From: Burkholderia sp. BCC0322
GTDB lineage: Bacteria > Pseudomonadota > Gammaproteobacteria > Burkholderiales > Burkholderiaceae
DNA length: 64,000 nt
NCBI RefSeq assembly: GCF_902833045.1
Contig: NZ_CADFDU010000001.1
Location: forward strand, 1,009,927 to 1,073,926
Reading direction: 5' to 3'
The position numbers and the translations under genes were made by a program. The notes beneath the pieces were generated by a model, which had not been told where the DNA came from, did no database searches, and saw only the letters and a list, made by a program, of their open reading frames with translations. Positions 10,280 through 19,575 of the stretch are shown one piece after another (position 1 is the stretch's first letter; each line of letters opens with the position of its first letter).

Positions 10280-11197
10280 ATGGAGTTGAGACACCTCCGC
10301 TACTTCGTCGCGGTCGCCGAAGAGCGGAATTTCACGCGTGCGGCCGAGCGGCTGCATATCGCGCAGCCGCCGCTGAGCCGGCAGATCCAGCAGCTCGAGG
10401 AAGCGCTCGGCGTGCCGCTGTTCGAGCGCAACGCGCGGCCGCTGAAGCTGACCGACGCGGGGCGCTTCTTCTATTCGCACGCGGTGCAGCTGCTCGCGCA
10501 GACGGCCGAGCTCGAATCGATGACGAAGCGGGTCGGCAAGATCGAGCGCAGCATGTCGGTCGGTTTCGTCGGTTCGACGCTGTACGGGATGCTGCCGAAG
10601 ATCATCCGGCGCTTTCGCAGCGAATACCCGGCCGTCGAGCTGAGCCTGCACGAGATGTCGACGATGGACCAGATCAAGGCGCTGAAGGAAGGGCGCATCG
10701 ACGTCGGGTTCGGGCGCATCCGCCACGAGGATCCGAGCGTGCGGCGCGTCGTGCTGCGCGAGGAGCGGATGATCGTCGCGCTGCCGGTCGGCCATGTGCT
10801 CGACAGCGCGAAGCCCGTGCTGTCGCTGCACGATCTCGTGAACGACACGCTGATCATCTTTCCGAAGGCGCCGCGCCCGAGCTATGCGGACCAGGTGCTC
10901 GCGGCCTTTCACGATCGGGCGTTGCAGCCGCGCAAGATCTACGAGACGCGCGAACTGCAGATCGCGCTCGGCCTCGTCGCGATGGGCGAGGGCGTGTCGG
11001 TCGTGCCGCACAGCGTGTACGGCCTGAAGCGCGACGACATCAGCTACAAGCCGCTCGACGATCCGAACCTCGTGTCGCCCATCATCATGAGCATGCGGAT
11101 GCTCGACGAATCGGAGGACATCCGCGCGATGCAGGCGCTGATCTACCGGCTGTACGACGAGGCGCAGATGGAGTATCTGCCGCCGCAACCCGAATGA
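10280..11197 (+). CDS. LysR-type regulator (CatM/BenM-like)
   Basis: 305 residues. An N-terminal winged helix-turn-helix (MELRHLRYFVAVAEERNFTR, then AERLHIAQPPLSRQIQQLEE) is followed by a periplasmic-binding-like effector domain (about 90-295). The ELRHLRYF start and IAQPPLSRQIQ recognition helix are typical of the CatM/BenM/CatR branch that senses aromatic-catabolism intermediates. No catechol or benzoate genes are adjacent. The only same-strand neighbour is the alpha/beta hydrolase 110 bp downstream, so the target is uncertain. Confidence 0.9.
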   Translation: MELRHLRYFVAVAEERNFTRAAERLHIAQPPLSRQIQQLEEALGVPLFERNARPLKLTDAGRFFYSHAVQLLAQTAELESMTKRVGKIERSMSVGFVGSTLYGMLPKIIRRFRSEYPAVELSLHEMSTMDQIKALKEGRIDVGFGRIRHEDPSVRRVVLREERMIVALPVGHVLDSAKPVLSLHDLVNDTLIIFPKAPRPSYADQVLAAFHDRALQPRKIYETRELQIALGLVAMGEGVSVVPHSVYGLKRDDISYKPLDDPNLVSPIIMSMRMLDESEDIRAMQALIYRLYDEAQMEYLPPQPE

Positions 11198-11306
11198 ACG
11201 CACGGGCGGTGGGGGCTTGCTTGACGCCGTGTGCGGGCGCGGGCCAGCATCGCAGGATCCGATACGGCCGCCGAGGGGCGGCCGCTTTCATGCAGGCGAC
11301 AGACCC

Positions 11307-12137
11307 ATGACCGAAATCCTGATCGAGGAGACCACCGTCGAGACGCCGCAAGGGTGCCTCTTCGCGAAACGCTGGCGCGGCGGCCCGGCGCAACGGGCGG
11401 CGGGGGCGGCGAAGCCGTACGCGCCCGAGCCGGCCGCACCGATCGTGCTGCTGCACGATTCGCTGGGCTGCGTCGAACTGTGGCGCGACTTTCCCGCGCA
11501 GCTTGCGAGCGCCACGCAGCGCGACGTGATCGCGTACGATCGCCTCGGCTTCGGTCGTTCCGATCGCCATCCGGGGAAACTCGGCATGACGTTCGTGCGC
11601 GACGAGGCCGATCACGCGTTCGCGGCGCTGCTCGAACAACTGGGCGTCGGCGCGTTCGTCGCGCTCGGGCACAGCGTGGGCGGCGGGATGGCGGTCGGGT
11701 GCGCCGCCGCGCATCCGGCGCGTTGCCGCGCGCTCGTGACGATCGCCGCGCAGGCGTTCGTCGAGGATCGCACGCTGGCCGGCATTCGCGGCGCGGCGCA
11801 GCAGTTCGACGAACCGGGCCAGCTCGACCGGCTCGCGCGCTATCACGGCGACAAGGCCGAATGGGTGCTGCGCGCGTGGGTCGACACGTGGCTGTCGCCG
11901 GCTTTTCGCGACTGGAATCTCGACGACGCATTGCCGCGCGTGCCATGCGCGACGCTCGCGATTCACGGCGCAGACGACGAATACGGGTCCGACGTGCATC
12001 CGAAGCGGATCGCCGCGCGCGTCGCGGGGCCGTCGTCGTATCTGTTGCTCGGCCAGTGCGGGCACATGCCGCACCGTGAGCGAACCGGCGACGTGTTGGC
12101 CGCCGTGACGACGTTCCTGCGCGACACGCTCGCCTGA
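11307..12137 (+). CDS. Alpha/beta hydrolase
   Basis: 276 residues, cytosolic. An HDSLG oxyanion motif (about 50-54), nucleophile elbow GHSVGG (Ser123), acidic residue in HGADDEYG (about 224-231) and catalytic His in CGHMPH near the C-terminus make a complete catalytic triad. The ATG at 11307 fits the family start better than the upstream ATG at 11217, whose extension is low-complexity. It may be co-regulated with the LysR gene 110 bp upstream. The substrate is unknown. Confidence 0.85.
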   Translation: MTEILIEETTVETPQGCLFAKRWRGGPAQRAAGAAKPYAPEPAAPIVLLHDSLGCVELWRDFPAQLASATQRDVIAYDRLGFGRSDRHPGKLGMTFVRDEADHAFAALLEQLGVGAFVALGHSVGGGMAVGCAAAHPARCRALVTIAAQAFVEDRTLAGIRGAAQQFDEPGQLDRLARYHGDKAEWVLRAWVDTWLSPAFRDWNLDDALPRVPCATLAIHGADDEYGSDVHPKRIAARVAGPSSYLLLGQCGHMPHRERTGDVLAAVTTFLRDTLA

Positions 12138-12174
12138 GCGTGGCGGCCGCCGGCGGGCATGCGCCCGCCGGTCA

Positions 12175-12528
12175 TCAGAACGCGAGCTGGATCGCGAGGT
12201 CGATCGCGAGCAGCGCGATCGAGCAGCCGATCCCGAGGACCACGTTCGGCAGCCGGTGCTCGAAGTCGCGATGATCCTTGCGCATCGCGGCGCCGAGCAG
12301 GAAGATCGCCTCGACGACGATCTGCAGCCCGACGAACAGCAGCATCAGCAGATACTCGTAACCCATCTGCTTGAACGCGGCGAATTGCATCCCGTGATCC
12401 CGGATCCATTGGCCGACCCGCAGGAGTTCGTACACGAACAGCAACGCGGGAAACAGGTAGCTGATGAAATAGGTCGGCGCGGTGGCGTGCCGTAGTTCGA
12501 GGTGGAAATGCTGATGCGTGGTGGTCAT
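12175..12528 (-). CDS. Small integral membrane protein
   Basis: 117 residues with three to four hydrophobic helices (about 19-36, 58-80, 95-117) and a His-rich N-terminus. The start at 12528 has a strong AAGGAGGG ribosome site 7 bp upstream, which rules out the longer frame to 12825. Family not recognised. Confidence 0.7.
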   Translation of the reverse strand: MTTTHQHFHLELRHATAPTYFISYLFPALLFVYELLRVGQWIRDHGMQFAAFKQMGYEYLLMLLFVGLQIVVEAIFLLGAAMRKDHRDFEHRLPNVVLGIGCSIALLAIDLAIQLAF

Positions 12529-12834
12529 CACGAATCCCTCCTTGCAACGCATGATTGCGATCGCGACGGCGGTGCGACGACGTGCAAACGAAGGGATTAC
12601 CCGAAGCGTCGTGCGCAGCCGTACGACATCAGCATACTGCCGCAGGGGAAATTTGGCATGCGATGTGTGCGTTCGTCGTAAAAATGCATCTGCGCGGCGC
12701 GATGTATCTATCGCGCCGTATTTGCCGGATTCGTCGCCAGTGGAATGGCGGGCGTCCGCATCGGGCGCTCGCTGCTTGCGGTCGCGCCCGGGCGCTTGCG
12801 GCCCGGTGAACGCGTGAGCGGCCACCGTCGCCGC
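12529..12834. other. Intergenic, no feature seen
   Basis: 306 bp between two minus-strand genes. It presumably contains the promoter of the membrane-protein gene. No clear motif or hairpin was recognised. Confidence 0.4.
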
Positions 12835-13455
12835 TCAGTCTTTCGCTTCCGCGCCTTCGACAAACAGCTTCGCGACCGCCTGGAACTCCCGTTTCAGCGA
12901 CAACCCCAGCACGGTCAGCCAGCGCAGCATCGCCGCGAGATACAGGTGATGGAACCACGTCGCGAGCTGGTCGGCGTGCAGCGCGCGGTTCAGTTCGCCG
13001 GATTGTTGCCCGGCTGCGATCAGTTGCCGCCACACGAGTGCGATATCGCTGCCGTGCTCTCCACCGCTTTCCGGTTCGACCGCGCCGATGCTCAGGAAGC
13101 GATGGCGCAAATACGCGAGCAGGTAGGCGGGATGCTGCTCGCACCACGCAGCCGACGCATCGAGCACGCAGCCGATGCGTGACGCGAAGGTCTTGCGTCG
13201 CGCGACGTCGCGCTGCAGATGCGCGAGGTCGCGTGCGAGTTCACCTTCGAGCCAGTGCGCGAGCACGGCTTCCTTCGTTGCAAAGTGGTTGTACAGCGTG
13301 CGCTTCGCGACATCGGCCTGCGCGGCGATCTGTTCCATCGTGACGGCTTCGTAGCCGTGCGCGTCGAACAGGCGTGCGCCGGTGGCGGCGAGATGCGCGA
13401 GCATCTGGATGCGCTTGCGCGCGCGGCGGCCCGGATCGTCGGTCGAAGTCGGCAT
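12835..13455 (-). CDS. TetR/AcrR-family repressor
   Basis: 206 residues. The N-terminal TetR helix-turn-helix (LAATGARLFDAHGYEAVTME, then QADVAKRTLYNHFATKEAV, about residues 24-65) is followed by a helical ligand domain. It is divergent from the glycosyltransferase gene 94 bp away, with an inverted repeat between them. It therefore most likely represses that gene and itself. Confidence 0.9.
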   Translation of the reverse strand: MPTSTDDPGRRARKRIQMLAHLAATGARLFDAHGYEAVTMEQIAAQADVAKRTLYNHFATKEAVLAHWLEGELARDLAHLQRDVARRKTFASRIGCVLDASAAWCEQHPAYLLAYLRHRFLSIGAVEPESGGEHGSDIALVWRQLIAAGQQSGELNRALHADQLATWFHHLYLAAMLRWLTVLGLSLKREFQAVAKLFVEGAEAKD

Positions 13456-13464
13456 GGCGAGGGA

Positions 13465-13509
13465 TTGACTGAAAGTGCACGAGTTGCATTAGTATACGAC
13501 GTGCACTTT
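13465..13509. promoter_or_regulatory. Putative TetR operator/promoter between divergent genes
   Basis: Inverted repeat AAAGTGCAC (13472-13480) and GTGCACTTT (13501-13509) with 20 bp between. A TTGACT (13465-13470) and a TAGTAT (13490-13495) on the plus strand form a possible promoter with a long 19-bp spacer that this repeat would cover. Confidence 0.5.
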
Positions 13510-13549
13510 TATGAATCCACCCATTGCCGCCGTGCTCGGGGAGTCACGC

Positions 13550-14791
13550 ATGAAGCTCGTCATCGCCACCTACGGCACCGAAGGCGACACGCGCCCGCTC
13601 GCGGCGCTCGGCCGTGCGCTGATCGATGCCGGCCACGAGGTCCGTCTGCTGGCCGATGCGGCGACGCTCGGCGCGGCCGCTGCGCTCGGCGTGCCGTCGG
13701 CGCCGTTGCCCGGTGATATCCGCCGTGCGATCGCACCGGACGGCGCATTGGCGGATGCGGTGCGCGGGCGTGGCGGTTTCAACGATACGTCGAAGGCGCT
13801 CGCGGCGATCGCCAATGCGAACACGGCCGCTTGGATGCGGGAAATCGCGGCCGCGTCGGCAGGCTGCGACGCGATCCTCGTGTCGGGGCTCGCGTCGTTC
13901 GCCGGCTTGTCGGTCGCCGAGTATCGCGGTGTGCCGGCGATCGGCACCGGCATGATCCCGATCACACCCACCGCGGCATTCGCGTCGCCGTTCCTGCCGC
14001 CGGGGACGCTGCCGCGCTGGCTGAACCGCGCGAGCCACCGGCTCGTGAATGCGCTGTTGTGGCAGGCGTTCAGGAAGGCGACGAATGCGGCGCGCGCGAG
14101 CGTGTGCGGGTTGCCGCCGCGCAAGCATGTGTGGACCGATCATCCGATGCTGTACGGCGTGTCGCCGGCGCTGCTTGGCGGCCCTGGCGACTGGCCGTCG
14201 AATGTGCAGGCCTGCGGCCAGTGGCGAATCGATGCGCGTGCATGGGAGCCGCCGCCTGATCTCTCGGCCTTTCTCGACGCGGGCGATCGGCCCGTATACA
14301 TCGGCTTCGGCAGCATGGCCGCCTTCGATCGCGCCGCCATGGTCGATGCGCTTACGCGTGCGCTCGCCGGCCGCCGCGCGCTGTTCTATCCGGGCTGGAG
14401 CGGCATCGATGCATCGATGCTGCCGGCGCACGTTCACGTGATCGGCGAGACACCGCATGACCGGCTGTTCCCGCGCGTCTCGATGGCGCTTCATCACGGC
14501 GGATCGGGCACCACGCATTCGGCGGCGCGGGCCGGCGTTCCGTCGGTCGTCGTGCCGTTCGCGGGCGATCAGTTCTTCTGGGCGAACCGGCTGCAACGGC
14601 TCGGCGTGGCCGCTGCGCCGGTCGCGGGGCGGCGCATGGACGCCGCCGCGCTGGCGCGCGCCATCGCGTTTGCCGAACGGGACGAAACGAAAGCGCGCGC
14701 GCTCGAACTCGGTACGCGCATGGCGCAAGAGGGGGGCTTGAAGCGGGCCGTCAGCGCGATCGAGCGATGGGGGCGGCCAGGCGCGGGGTAA
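13550..14791 (+). CDS. GT1-family (UGT/MGT-like) glycosyltransferase
   Basis: 413 residues with a two-domain GT-B layout. The N-terminal acceptor domain starts MKLVIATYGTEGDTRP with a GHEVRLLAD strand. The C-terminal nucleotide-sugar site HHGGSGTTHSAARAGVPSVV, followed by FAGDQFFWA, is typical of UDP-glucosyl/rhamnosyl transferases acting on hydrophobic acceptors (UGT51, RhlB, macrolide GTs). The start at 13550 is preceded by GGGGAG; the ATG at 13511 lies inside the operator. It is probably controlled by the divergent TetR regulator. The acceptor is unknown. Confidence 0.85.
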   Translation: MKLVIATYGTEGDTRPLAALGRALIDAGHEVRLLADAATLGAAAALGVPSAPLPGDIRRAIAPDGALADAVRGRGGFNDTSKALAAIANANTAAWMREIAAASAGCDAILVSGLASFAGLSVAEYRGVPAIGTGMIPITPTAAFASPFLPPGTLPRWLNRASHRLVNALLWQAFRKATNAARASVCGLPPRKHVWTDHPMLYGVSPALLGGPGDWPSNVQACGQWRIDARAWEPPPDLSAFLDAGDRPVYIGFGSMAAFDRAAMVDALTRALAGRRALFYPGWSGIDASMLPAHVHVIGETPHDRLFPRVSMALHHGGSGTTHSAARAGVPSVVVPFAGDQFFWANRLQRLGVAAAPVAGRRMDAAALARAIAFAERDETKARALELGTRMAQEGGLKRAVSAIERWGRPGAG

Positions 14792-14806
14792 GCCCGCGCA
14801 TCCACG

Positions 14807-15502
14807 TCAGAAATGCCCGGTGAACCGGTAACGGCTGCCCGGATGCCACAGATTGGCGACCGACGCGACCATCCCCTGCGACCACGTGCGCCGATGCAGC
14901 AGCAGGCAGGGTTCGCGGTCGTCCATCGTCAGGTGGCGGCGCGTTTCGGTGTCGGGCATCGCGGCCTCGATCCGGTATTCGACGCGCTGCAGCGGCGCGA
15001 CGCGCGTCAGGTACTGGTTCGGGGTCGTGGTCGTGAAATCCTGCAACGCATACTCGGGCGCGCAGGCCGGATTGACCCAGCGTTCCTCGAGCTGCACGGG
15101 CGTGTCGTTCTCGAAGTGCAGCACGCGCGAATGAAAGATCGGGCTGCCCGCGTCGATCTGCAGCTCGTCGGCGAGCTTCGCATCGGCGACGGCCGCGCCC
15201 ACCTGCAGCACCTGCGCACGATAGCCGTGACCGCGCGCGGCGACTTCGTCCGAGATGCTGCGGATCGCGACGAGCGTCGATTCGTACTTCGGCGATGCGA
15301 CGTACGTGCCGGAGCCGCGCGTGCGCGTGAGCACCTGCTCGGCGGTCAGTTCGCGCAGCGCGCGATTGACGGTCATCCGCGCGACGTTGAATTCGCGCGC
15401 CAGCTCGTTCTCCGACGGCACCTGGTCGCCTTCCGCCCACTCGCCGGCATGAATGCGCGCGAGGATGAAGTCCTTGATTTCCTGATAGATCGGTGTGGTC
15501 AT
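14807..15502 (-). CDS. hutC: HutC-type GntR regulator (histidine-utilisation repressor family)
   Basis: 231 residues. The N-terminal GntR winged helix (PIYQEIKDFILARIHAGEW, then SENELAREFNVARMTVNRAL) is followed by a UTRA ligand domain (about 90-225). The sequence matches HutC, which represses histidine catabolism and responds to urocanate. No hutHUIG genes are next to it; the downstream gene on the opposite strand is the glycosyltransferase. A HutC-like palindrome occurs 10 kb away before an amino-acid ABC importer. The start at 15502 fits the family; upstream in-frame sequence is Arg/Gly/Pro-rich. Confidence 0.8.
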   Translation of the reverse strand: MTTPIYQEIKDFILARIHAGEWAEGDQVPSENELAREFNVARMTVNRALRELTAEQVLTRTRGSGTYVASPKYESTLVAIRSISDEVAARGHGYRAQVLQVGAAVADAKLADELQIDAGSPIFHSRVLHFENDTPVQLEERWVNPACAPEYALQDFTTTTPNQYLTRVAPLQRVEYRIEAAMPDTETRRHLTMDDREPCLLLHRRTWSQGMVASVANLWHPGSRYRFTGHF

Positions 15503-15684
15503 GGGATCACGGTTCCAGAGTCGGCAGCGGCCCGCCGCCGAATGCCGATCCGGTGCGCGCCCGGCGCCGAGTGTACCGGTTTCGCGGGCGCGCGGGCCCG
15601 GATTCCCCGAATGATCCCTGTTCGGCCGGCGCGCGTCCATGCGGGATTGCACAGAGCGGCCGGCCGTCGGCAGCCGGCGTGCGG

Positions 15685-16812
15685 TCAGAACCGGTGCCGG
15701 ATGCCGACCGTCCCGACCACCTGCGTGTTGGTCGACGAAGCCGCGAGCCCCGTGACGTTCGCGAAGCCGAGCGTCGCGCCCGACGGCACGCCGAACTGGT
15801 GCTGGTACACGGTTTCCGCGTACACGTCGGTGCGCTTGCTCAGCGCGTAGTCGGCCATCAGCGTCACCTGATGCCATTTCGGCCGATGGCTGCCGGTCGA
15901 GTCGTCGTAGCGGCCATTGGTGAACGTATAGGCGCCCGCGAACGAGACGGCCGGCGTCAGCGCATAGCGCGCGTTGACCTCGAAGTTGTCGAAGCGCAGC
16001 GCGTTCAGCGCGCCGGGCAGCGACGACGCGGCCGTTTCATCGAACATCGAATGCGTCCACAGCGCGCCGACCGTCAGCCGGTCGAACGCGTAGCTGCCGC
16101 CCGCGCCCATCACGCGCTGGCGCACCGCCGGGAAGTTCGGCCCGTCGTTGTTCGACAGCGCACCGCCGGCCGTCAGCCCGCCGCGGTTGAGCTGCAGGTA
16201 CGCGGCGCCGAGGCTGACCGGCCCGTTCGCGTACGACACGCCCGCACTGTACGCACGGTTGTTCGCGAAGCCGCCGGCCGCGTTGCTGAACCCGTACAGG
16301 CCGCCGAACTGCCAGCCGGCGAGCGTCGGGCTCGTGTATTTCACCGCATTGTCGATGTAGAACGAATCGTCGATGTTGTCGTTGTCGAACGGATGCGACG
16401 CGAGGTTGTTGCCGTCGCCGTTGTTCGCCATCGCGAGCGGGCCGAGATAGTCGACCACGGCGTCGTACTGCCGGCCGAGCGTCAAGGCGCCGTACTGGTC
16501 GCTCTGCAGGCCGACATACGCGCGGCGGCCGAACATCGTGTTCTTGTAGGACTGCGTGCCGTTGTTCAGGTTGAAGCCGTTCTCGAGGCGGAACAGCGCA
16601 TGCAGGCCGCCGCCGAGATCCTCGCTGCCGCTCAGGCCGAAGACCGTGTTCGACAGCAGGCCGCTGCCTTGCTGCCACGCGCTTTTACCCGACTGGTTGT
16701 TCGTATAGACGATACCCGCATCCAGCATCCCGTAGAGCGTGACGCTGCTTTGCGCATGCGCGGCCGCGCTGAGGAATGCGAGGGAGAGGGTACCGACGAC
16801 TGCTTTTTTCAT
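15685..16812 (-). CDS. Outer-membrane trimeric porin (Burkholderia/OmpC-type)
   Basis: 375 residues. The signal peptide MKKAVVGTLSLAFLSAAAHA (1-20) is cleaved before QSSVTLYGMLDAGIVY, the standard first strand of Gram-negative porins in Burkholderiales. Repeated beta-strand patterns follow, and the protein ends in Arg-His-Arg-Phe with terminal Phe, the outer-membrane assembly signal. It forms a general diffusion pore. It lies upstream of the hutC-like gene on the same strand, with a 182-bp gap. Confidence 0.95.
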   Translation of the reverse strand: MKKAVVGTLSLAFLSAAAHAQSSVTLYGMLDAGIVYTNNQSGKSAWQQGSGLLSNTVFGLSGSEDLGGGLHALFRLENGFNLNNGTQSYKNTMFGRRAYVGLQSDQYGALTLGRQYDAVVDYLGPLAMANNGDGNNLASHPFDNDNIDDSFYIDNAVKYTSPTLAGWQFGGLYGFSNAAGGFANNRAYSAGVSYANGPVSLGAAYLQLNRGGLTAGGALSNNDGPNFPAVRQRVMGAGGSYAFDRLTVGALWTHSMFDETAASSLPGALNALRFDNFEVNARYALTPAVSFAGAYTFTNGRYDDSTGSHRPKWHQVTLMADYALSKRTDVYAETVYQHQFGVPSGATLGFANVTGLAASSTNTQVVGTVGIRHRF

Positions 16813-16991
16813 TGTGAATGCTTCCTGGAAAAACCCGTTGCGACGGGAACGACGATCCGGCGCGCGCACCGGTGGCGCGCAGGCGCGGCTCGTGACGAAC
16901 CGCACGCGTTCGCTCCGGAAACGCGCGTTCGAATCGATGAAAGGGGAGCGGGCGCGTGACGCGTGTCACGCGCGGCCGCAACGGACGCCGG

Positions 16992-17306
16992 CTAGTGCTG
17001 CAGCAGGCGGATCGTGCCGAACTCGGCGGCCGGCAGCAGGCGAAGAATCGACAGGATGGCGGGCGAGGCCTGCGACCGCGCCACTTCGAGTTCGATGCAT
17101 GCGCGCCCGGTGCGGTTGTCGATCGCGGCCGTATAGAAATTGAGCGCGGTGCCGACCGCCTGGTGCAGCAGGCGCCGCACGACGGCGAGGTTGTCCGATT
17201 CGACGCGGATCGACAGCAGCACGTGTTCGTCGGCCGGGGACCGGCGCCGCGCACGAACGGGCGGCAGGTCGCGTGAAGCGGCGGTTTCGGTGAAGGTCGG
17301 TTTCAT
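16992..17306 (-). CDS. Small ACT-like domain protein
   Basis: 104 residues. After a basic N-terminus the sequence LLSIRVESDNLAVVRRLLHQ, then IELEVARSQ, suggests an ACT-like beta-alpha-beta fold. The start at 17306 avoids an unlikely upstream extension. Function unknown; a regulatory or amino-acid sensing role is only a guess. Confidence 0.5.
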   Translation of the reverse strand: MKPTFTETAASRDLPPVRARRRSPADEHVLLSIRVESDNLAVVRRLLHQAVGTALNFYTAAIDNRTGRACIELEVARSQASPAILSILRLLPAAEFGTIRLLQH

Positions 17307-17642
17307 GCTGGCACCCCGGGTCGCGTCGTGCTCCGCATCGCGAAGATCTCGTCTTGGACATGCCGCCCATTCTAGGAATCGCGATGACGATACGGTGTAT
17401 AGACTCGACCCGGCCCTGAAAATAACGCATAAAAACGCCATCGCGGCCGGCTTTCGTCTTTACAGCTTTTTTATTCCCTGTAAAGAAATTGAACACCGCT
17501 TTGATACGCGGATTTCTACACTGTCGCATCCCATTTGCCAGATGAGCATGGGGGCGTCACACGGGCCTGCGCCGGCATGGCAAGGTCCGTTGCGCCGACG
17601 ATCGCGCGGCGTTGCCGCGCATATGAAATAAAGGGGAAAGCC
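17307..17642. promoter_or_regulatory. kdp operon upstream region
   Basis: 336 bp upstream of kdpF and divergent from the small ACT-like gene. It must contain the kdp promoter and KdpE site. The AT-rich stretch 17450-17520 is the likely location; I could not assign a specific operator. Confidence 0.4.
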
Positions 17643-17723
17643 ATGTTGTGGATCACCGGCGCGTTGTCGCTCGCGCTCTTTATCTATCTGTTTCATGCAT
17701 TGATCCAACCCGAGCGGTATTGA
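17643..17723 (+). CDS. kdpF: KdpF, small subunit of potassium ATPase
   Basis: 26 residues, one membrane helix (about 3-20), ending Gln-Pro-Glu-Arg-Tyr as in KdpF peptides. A GGGGAAAG ribosome site lies just upstream. KdpF stabilises the KdpABC complex in the inner membrane. It is the first gene of the operon. Confidence 0.9.
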   Translation: MLWITGALSLALFIYLFHALIQPERY

Positions 17724-17765
17724 TCGGCACGATTCAACAGGAATTCGAAAATATCGGTGAATGTC

Positions 17766-17849
17766 ATGAGCGATCTGCTTTTCATTCTGTTCACGCTCGC
17801 GTTCTTTGCCTTGACGGCGGGTTTCACCACCGGCCTTGACCGGATCTGA
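17766..17849 (+). CDS. 27-residue membrane peptide between kdpF and kdpA
   Basis: Frame of 27 residues beginning MSDLLFILFTLAFFALTAGF: a single hydrophobic helix followed by Thr-Thr-Gly-Leu-Asp-Arg-Ile. It is 42 bp after kdpF and 12 bp before kdpA, on the same strand. It resembles short single-helix peptides seen beside kdpF in some other genomes, but I know no assigned function. It could be a second KdpF-like subunit of the complex. Confidence 0.6.
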   Translation: MSDLLFILFTLAFFALTAGFTTGLDRI

Positions 17850-17861
17850 GCGAGCGTCGAC

Positions 17862-19565
17862 ATGTTCAACAATCTCATTCAATTCGCGATCGTTCTCGCG
17901 ATCATGCTGGCGCTGGTGCCCGTCGTCGGGAGATGGCTCGCGCACGCCTTTACGAGCCCGCGCCACGCGTGGGTCGAACGCCGGACCTACGCGCTGCTCG
18001 GCGTGAATCCCGACGAAGCGATGTCGTGGCAACGCTACGGGATGGTGCTGCTGCTCAGCAATGCCGGGATGATGCTGGTCGGCTACCTGCTGCTGCGCAT
18101 CCAGGACGCACTGCCGTTCGACTCGCTGCAGCGCGCCGCGCAAAGTCCCGACCTCGCGTTCAACACGGCCGCGTCGTTCGTCACGAACACGAACTGGCAG
18201 GCGTATGCAGGCGAGAGCAGCCTGTCGAACTTCTCGCAGATGGCCGTCATCACGTTCCTGATGGTGGTCAGCGCGGCGACCGGCGTCGCGGCCGCGGGCG
18301 GCTTCATCCGCGGGCTGAGCCGCAAGAGCGCGGCGGACATCGGCAACTACTGGGTCGACTTCACCCGCGTGACCTATCGCGTGCTGCTGCCGCTCAGCTT
18401 CGTGATGGCGCTCGTGTACGTGTGGCAGGGCATGCCGCAGACGCTCGCGTCCGATGCATGGGCGACCACGCTCGAAGGCGCGCGTCAGCAGATCGTGATG
18501 GGGCCCGTTGCCAGCCTCGAATCGATCAAGCATATCGGCACGAACGGCGGCGGCTTCTTCAGCATGAACGCCGCGCATCCGTTCGAAAACCCGACGCCGC
18601 TCACCAACACGCTGCACATGCTGTCGATGCTGCTGATTCCGTCCGCGCTGACCTACGCGCTCGGCACGATGATCGGCCGGCGCCGCCAGGGCTGGGTGAT
18701 CCTCGGTGCGTTCGTCGTGATGTTCGTGGGCTTCCTGGCCGTGATCTATTCGGCCGAGCAGCACGGCAACCCGCTCGTGGCCGGGCTGGGCGTCGATCAG
18801 CAGATGAGCGCGGCGCAGCCGGGCGGCAACATGGAAGGCAAGGAAATGCGCTTCGGCATCGCGCAGACGAGCCTGTTCGCCACCGTCACGACGGCCGCGA
18901 CCACCGGGTCGGTCGATGCGATGCATGACTCGCTGACACCGCTCGGCGGCCTCGTGCCGATCGCGCAGATGATGCTGAACAACGTGTTCGGCGGCGACGG
19001 CGTCGGGCTGATCAACCTGTTCACGTTCGCGATCCTCACGGTGTTCCTCGTCGGGATGATGATCGGACGCACGCCGGAGTTCCTCGGCAAGAAGATCGAG
19101 GCGCGCGAGATGAAGCTCGTGATGCTCGCGGTGCTCGCGCATCCGTTCAGCATCCTCGGCTTCACCGCCGTGGCGTCGATGCTGCATTCGACGATGGACA
19201 GCCTCGCGAACCTCGGCCCGCACGGCTTCAGCGAAGTGCTGTACGCCTATACGTCGGGCACGGCCAACAACGGCTCCGCGTTCGCGGGCCTGAATGCGAA
19301 CACGCCGTTCTTCAACACGACGATCGGCTTCGCGATGCTGATCGGCCGTTACCTGACGCTGCTGCCGATGCTCGCGGTCGCGGGCAGCCTCGCCGCGAAG
19401 AAGCGCGTGCCGGAAAGCGCGGGCACGCTGTCGACGTCGACGGGCCTGTTCGCCGGCCTGCTGATTTTCGTGATCCTGGTGGTCGGCGGGCTCACGTTCC
19501 TGCCGGCGCTCGCGCTCGGCCCGGTCGTCGAGCATCTGCTGATGTCGGGCGGCCAACTGTTCTGA
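17862..19565 (+). CDS. kdpA: KdpA, potassium-binding channel-like subunit
   Basis: 567 residues, about ten membrane helices, related to four-fold potassium channel subunits. The family motif [20 protein letters not shown] (about residues 225-244) contains one selectivity-filter loop. KdpA selects and passes K+ while KdpB hydrolyses ATP. Unusually, the next gene is kdpC, not kdpB. Confidence 0.97.
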   Translation: MFNNLIQFAIVLAIMLALVPVVGRWLAHAFTSPRHAWVERRTYALLGVNPDEAMSWQRYGMVLLLSNAGMMLVGYLLLRIQDALPFDSLQRAAQSPDLAFNTAASFVTNTNWQAYAGESSLSNFSQMAVITFLMVVSAATGVAAAGGFIRGLSRKSAADIGNYWVDFTRVTYRVLLPLSFVMALVYVWQGMPQTLASDAWATTLEGARQQIVMGPVASLESIKHIGTNGGGFFSMNAAHPFENPTPLTNTLHMLSMLLIPSALTYALGTMIGRRRQGWVILGAFVVMFVGFLAVIYSAEQHGNPLVAGLGVDQQMSAAQPGGNMEGKEMRFGIAQTSLFATVTTAATTGSVDAMHDSLTPLGGLVPIAQMMLNNVFGGDGVGLINLFTFAILTVFLVGMMIGRTPEFLGKKIEAREMKLVMLAVLAHPFSILGFTAVASMLHSTMDSLANLGPHGFSEVLYAYTSGTANNGSAFAGLNANTPFFNTTIGFAMLIGRYLTLLPMLAVAGSLAAKKRVPESAGTLSTSTGLFAGLLIFVILVVGGLTFLPALALGPVVEHLLMSGGQLF

Positions 19566-19575
19566 GGGAAACATC

